From Obelidium mucronatum (lineage: Eukaryota; Chytridiomycota; Chytridiomycetes; Chytridiales; Chytriomycetaceae), in the NCBI GenBank assembly GCA_025765595.1, contig JAIVFH010000650.1:1-11365 (forward strand): a stretch of 11,365 nt of DNA, written 5' to 3'. Shown piece after piece: positions 8,164 through 11,365 of the stretch. The notes below the pieces were generated by a model. That model made no database searches and was not told the DNA's origin. It saw nothing but the letters and a program-made list of their open reading frames with translations. The first letter of the stretch is position 1. Every line of letters begins with the position of its first letter. The translations under genes and the position numbers were made by a program.

Positions 8164-8944
8164 ATATGGTTGGACTGCTGGTTGTCTGAAGAATTGCATT
8201 CTTTTGGCCATTCCTAGAATCATGTTTCAAAATTGGATGTAAAAGCCATATATTTCCAGAGAAAAGGAAGGGAAATGAGCAGGCCAGCCCAGCAAACCTG
8301 TCTCCACCTGGGATCCAATTCGGCCTGCACCAAGCCTTCCAATCCTGTGGGAGTATTGGGACGGGGATACTGATGAGGTGAAATGTGCTAGAACCACTCA
8401 GGTGCCCTTTTTGCCTGAGCTGCCAACAGAAACAATCCAAACCAAAATAAAAACCAAATCAAACACAGCTAAATACTGCATTCTAATACACTAAACTCAA
8501 CAGAGGGCTGAAGAAGGTGGCTTTGTAGGGGAATGGGAACAATAGGTTGGCAGAGGCAACCAAACCAACAACAGCACAGGCTGCTGCTCTCTGCATACTG
8601 AGCTAAAGACAAATTGATGTTTGTGGGGCTAGAGTATTGGGTGATAAACAATCAGAATAAAAGCACCTAGAAAACACGTAAATGTCGAGTAAAACACGTA
8701 AATGTCGAGTAAAACACGCATAAACACAGATAAACACGCAGAAACACGCATAAACACGTAAAAAACCAAACTTAAGGGGACCTTCCAGTGCCCTGAAGTA
8801 TAGTGTGGGAAGTATCCAAGTCTTTTGCAATCTTGGCATGCAATCCTGGCAAACCACAAATAATTACTGCATAAAAACACGTAAAAACACGTAAAAACAA
8901 AAAGGACGGTGGCACTCTGGTGAGCTCAGATATATAGACATTGC
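8164..8944 (+). repeat. Satellite monomer 11 (781 bp, 2-copy)
   Basis: This is a clean short-class unit, the second in the run of three 781-bp monomers. Apart from its first bases (atatgg, where monomer 12 has atgtgg) it appears identical to monomer 12. Confidence 0.97.
8674..8713 (+). repeat. 20-bp minisatellite, monomer 11: 2 copies
   Basis: There are two perfect copies. The 10-bp block follows at 8714-8763. Confidence 0.97.
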
Positions 8945-9725
8945 ATGTGGTTGGACTGCTGGTTGTCTGAAGAATTGCATTCTTTTGGCCATTCCTAGAA
9001 TCATGTTTCAAAATTGGATGTAAAAGCCATATATTTCCAGAGAAAAGGAAGGGAAATGAGCAGGCCAGCCCAGCAAACCTGTCTCCACCTGGGATCCAAT
9101 TCGGCCTGCACCAAGCCTTCCAATCCTGTGGGAGTATTGGGACGGGGATACTGATGAGGTGAAATGTGCTAGAACCACTCAGGTGCCCTTTTTGCCTGAG
9201 CTGCCAACAGAAACAATCCAAACCAAAATAAAAACCAAATCAAACACAGCTAAATACTGCATTCTAATACACTAAACTCAACAGAGGGCTGAAGAAGGTG
9301 GCTTTGTAGGGGAATGGGAACAATAGGTTGGCAGAGGCAACCAAACCAACAACAGCACAGGCTGCTGCTCTCTGCATACTGAGCTAAAGACAAATTGATG
9401 TTTGTGGGGCTAGAGTATTGGGTGATAAACAATCAGAATAAAAGCACCTAGAAAACACGTAAATGTCGAGTAAAACACGTAAATGTCGAGTAAAACACGC
9501 ATAAACACAGATAAACACGCAGAAACACGCATAAACACGTAAAAAACCAAACTTAAGGGGACCTTCCAGTGCCCTGAAGTATAGTGTGGGAAGTATCCAA
9601 GTCTTTTGCAATCTTGGCATGCAATCCTGGCAAACCACAAATAATTACTGCATAAAAACACGTAAAAACACGTAAAAACAAAAAGGACGGTGGCACTCTG
9701 GTGAGCTCAGATATATAGACATTGC
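8945..9725 (+). repeat. Satellite monomer 12 (781 bp, 2-copy, atgtgg variant)
   Basis: This is a short-class unit with an A-to-G change at 8947 (atgtgg). The same change recurs at the equivalent base of the next monomer (9728) and nowhere else in the window, marking the two as recent relatives at that position. Confidence 0.97.
9455..9494 (+). repeat. 20-bp minisatellite, monomer 12: 2 copies
   Basis: There are two perfect copies. The 10-bp block follows at 9495-9544. Confidence 0.97.
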
Positions 9726-10585
9726 ATGTGGTTGGACTGCTGGTTGTCTGAAGAATTGCATTCTTTTGGCCATTCCTAGAATCATGTTTCAAAATTGGAT
9801 GTAAAAGCCATATATTTCCAGAGAAAAGGAAGGGAAATGAGCAGGCCAGCCCAGCAAACCTGTCTCCACCTGGGATCCAATTCGGCCTGCACCAAGCCTT
9901 CCAATCCTGTGGGAGTATTGGGACGGGGATACTGATGAGGTGAAATGTGCTAGAACCACTCAGGTGCCCTTTTTGCCTGAGCTGCCAACAGAAACAATCC
10001 AAACCAAAATAAAAACCAAATCAAACACAGCTAAATACTGCATTCTAATACACTAAACTCAACAGAGGGCTGAAGAAGGTGGCTTTGTAGGGGAATGGGA
10101 ACAATAGGTTGGCAGAGGCAACCAAACCAACAACAGCACAGGCTGCTGCTCTCTGCATACTGAGCTAAAGACAAATTGATGTTTGTGGGGCTAGAGTATT
10201 GGGTGATAAACAATCAGAATAAAAGCACCTAGAAAACACGTAAATGTCGAGTAAAACACGTAAATGTCGAGTAAAACACGTAAATGTCGAGTAAAACACG
10301 TAAATGTCGAGTAAAACACGTAAATGTCGAGTAAACACGTAAATGTCGAGTAAAACACGCATAAACACAGATAAACACGCAGAAACACGCATAAACACGT
10401 AAAAAACCAAACTTAAGGGGACCTTCCAGTGCCCTGAAGTATAGTGTGGGAAGTATCCAAGTCTTTTGCAATCTTGGCATGCAATCCTGGCAAACCACAA
10501 ATAATTACTGCATAAAAACACGTAAAAACACGTAAAAACAAAAAGGACGGTGGCACTCTGGTGAGCTCAGATATATAGACATTGC
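9726..10585 (+). repeat. Satellite monomer 13 (860 bp, 6-copy, longest unit)
   Basis: This is the longest monomer, with six minisatellite copies, one of them 19 bp. It shares the atgtgg variant (G at 9728) with monomer 12 yet has three times as many 20-bp copies. The rest of the body is consensus. Confidence 0.97.
10236..10354 (+). repeat. 20-bp minisatellite, monomer 13: 6 copies
   Basis: Four perfect copies at 10236-10315 are followed by a 19-bp copy (10316-10334, one A lost) and a perfect copy (10335-10354). This is the largest copy number in the window and sits between two 2-copy monomers. The 10-bp block follows at 10355-10404. Confidence 0.96.
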
Positions 10586-11365
10586 ATATGGTTGGACTGC
10601 TGGTTGTCTGAAGAATTGCATTCTTTTGGCCATTCCTAGAATCATGTTTCAAAATTGGATGTAAAAGCCATATATTTCCAGAGAAAAGGAAGGGAAATGA
10701 GCAGGCCAGCCCAGCAAACCTGTCTCCACCTGGGATCCAATTCGGCCTGCACCAAGCCTTCCAATCCTGTGGGAGTATTGGGACGGGGATACTGATGAGG
10801 TGAAATGTGCTAGAACCACTCAGGTGCCCTTTTTGCCTGAGCTGCCAACAGAAACAATCCAAACCAAAATAAAAACCAAATCAAACACAGCTAAATACTG
10901 CATTCTAATACACTAAACTCAACAGAGGGCTGAAGAAGGTGGCTTTGTAGGGGAATGGGAACAATAGGTTGGCAGAGGCAACCAAACCAACAACAGCACA
11001 GGCTGCTGCTCTCTGCATACTGAGCTAACGACAAATTGATGTTTGTGGGCTAGAGTATTGGGTGATAAACAATCAGAATAAAAGCACCTAGAAAACACGT
11101 AAATGTCCGAGTAAAACACGTAATGTCGAGTAAAACACGCATAAACACAGATAAACACGCAGAAACACGCATAACACACGTAAAAAACCAACTTAAGGGG
11201 ACCTTCCAGTGCCCTGAAGTATAGTGTGGGAAGTATCCAAGTCTTTTGCAATCTTGGCATGCAATCCTGGCAAACCCACAAATATTACTGCATAAAAACA
11301 CGTAAAAACACGTAAAAACAAAAAGGACGGTGGCACTCTGGTGAGCTCAGATATATAGACATTGC
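10586..11365 (+). repeat. Satellite monomer 14 (780 bp, 2-copy, many indels)
   Basis: This is the last unit, complete to its final base. Against the 781-bp consensus it has a substitution to C at 11029 (gctaacgac) and a lost G in gtgggctag near 11049. An added C makes gtccgag near 11108, and an A is lost in gtaatgtcg near 11122. Further along, C is added at 11175 (ataacacacg), A is lost in accaactta near 11190, C is added in aaacccaca near 11278, and A is lost in aaatatt near 11284. Deviations rise sharply compared with monomers 3 to 13. Confidence 0.96.
11095..11134 (+). repeat. 20-bp minisatellite, monomer 14: 2 imperfect copies
   Basis: Copy 1 (11095-11115) is 21 bp with an extra C (gtccgag). 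Copy 2 (11116-11134) is 19 bp with one A lost. The 10-bp block follows at 11135-11185, one base longer than usual. Confidence 0.95.

Larger units (their letters stand above)
1..11365. repeat. Satellite/macrosatellite array: 14 head-to-tail monomers of 780-860 bp
   Basis: The whole window is one tandem array. The landmark atatggttggactgctggtt, or its atgtgg variant, recurs at 1, 820, 1655, 2476, 3296, 4137, 4963, 5784, 6565, 7383, 8164, 8945, 9726 and 10586, always on the same strand. The 14 monomer lengths sum exactly to 11365, so no flanking unique sequence is present. Lengths follow 741 + 20n bp, where n is the copy number of an internal 20-bp minisatellite, with a few single-base indels. 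Interior bodies are nearly identical, pointing to recent amplification, unequal exchange or gene conversion. No gene, inverted monomer or foreign insertion interrupts the array. The family is not one I recognise. A noncoding nuclear satellite of a eukaryote is the best reading; a macrosatellite with a transcribed noncoding product cannot be excluded from sequence alone. Confidence 0.98.

Noticed and set aside
306..11301. Many recurrent reverse-strand ORFs of 60-202 codons, including some running through the VNTR
   Set aside because: They are by-products of an A/C-rich plus strand. They recur because the DNA repeats, they shift frame whenever a 20-bp copy is gained or lost, their products are low-complexity over the VNTR, and no domain or gene structure is recognisable.

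Overview
The window is a single head-to-tail tandem array and nothing else. It holds 14 complete monomers of a satellite or macrosatellite repeat, all in the same orientation. I see no credible protein gene, tRNA, rRNA, CRISPR array or transposase. The monomers start at 1, 820, 1655, 2476, 3296, 4137, 4963, 5784, 6565, 7383, 8164, 8945, 9726 and 10586. Their lengths are 819, 835, 821, 820, 841, 826, 821, 781, 818, 781, 781, 781, 860 and 780 bp. The start point atatggttgg is arbitrary; it was chosen because the window itself begins there.

Each monomer has the same internal plan. First comes a nearly invariant body of about 510 bp with few CpGs. It holds an 18-nt purine run, two small inverted repeats and an A/C-rich stretch. 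Next comes a nested minisatellite with unit acacgtaaatgtcgagtaaa (20 bp), present in 4, 5, 4, 4, 5, 4, 4, 2, 4, 2, 2, 2, 6 and 2 copies in monomers 1 to 14 (50 in all). A fixed block of five 10-bp ACACG-type units follows, then a spacer of about 110 bp containing a 13-bp direct duplication. After the spacer come two more 10-bp acacgtaaaa units with phased A-tracts, and a short tail. Almost all length variation comes from the 20-bp copy number: a clean monomer is 741 + 20n bp (781 for n=2, 821 for n=4, 841 for n=5).

The interior bodies (monomers 3 to 13) are almost identical, so the array has been homogenised or amplified recently. The left half (1-5783) carries only 4- and 5-copy monomers, while the right half is mostly 2-copy with one 4-copy and one 6-copy monomer. 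The edge monomers (1, 2 and 14) hold most of the single-base indels. This fits either true array-edge divergence or poorer consensus quality at the ends of a contig. The last base joins the first in exact repeat phase.

The organism is probably a eukaryote with a large nuclear genome. The reasons are the long homogenised satellite, the lack of genes, and CpG depletion in the body (3 CpGs in about 670 bp outside the ACACG modules, as in a methylated vertebrate-like genome). A plant or other eukaryote cannot be excluded, and I do not recognise the repeat family. The reverse-strand ORFs that recur in each monomer look like by-products of a stop-poor A/C-rich sequence, not genes.
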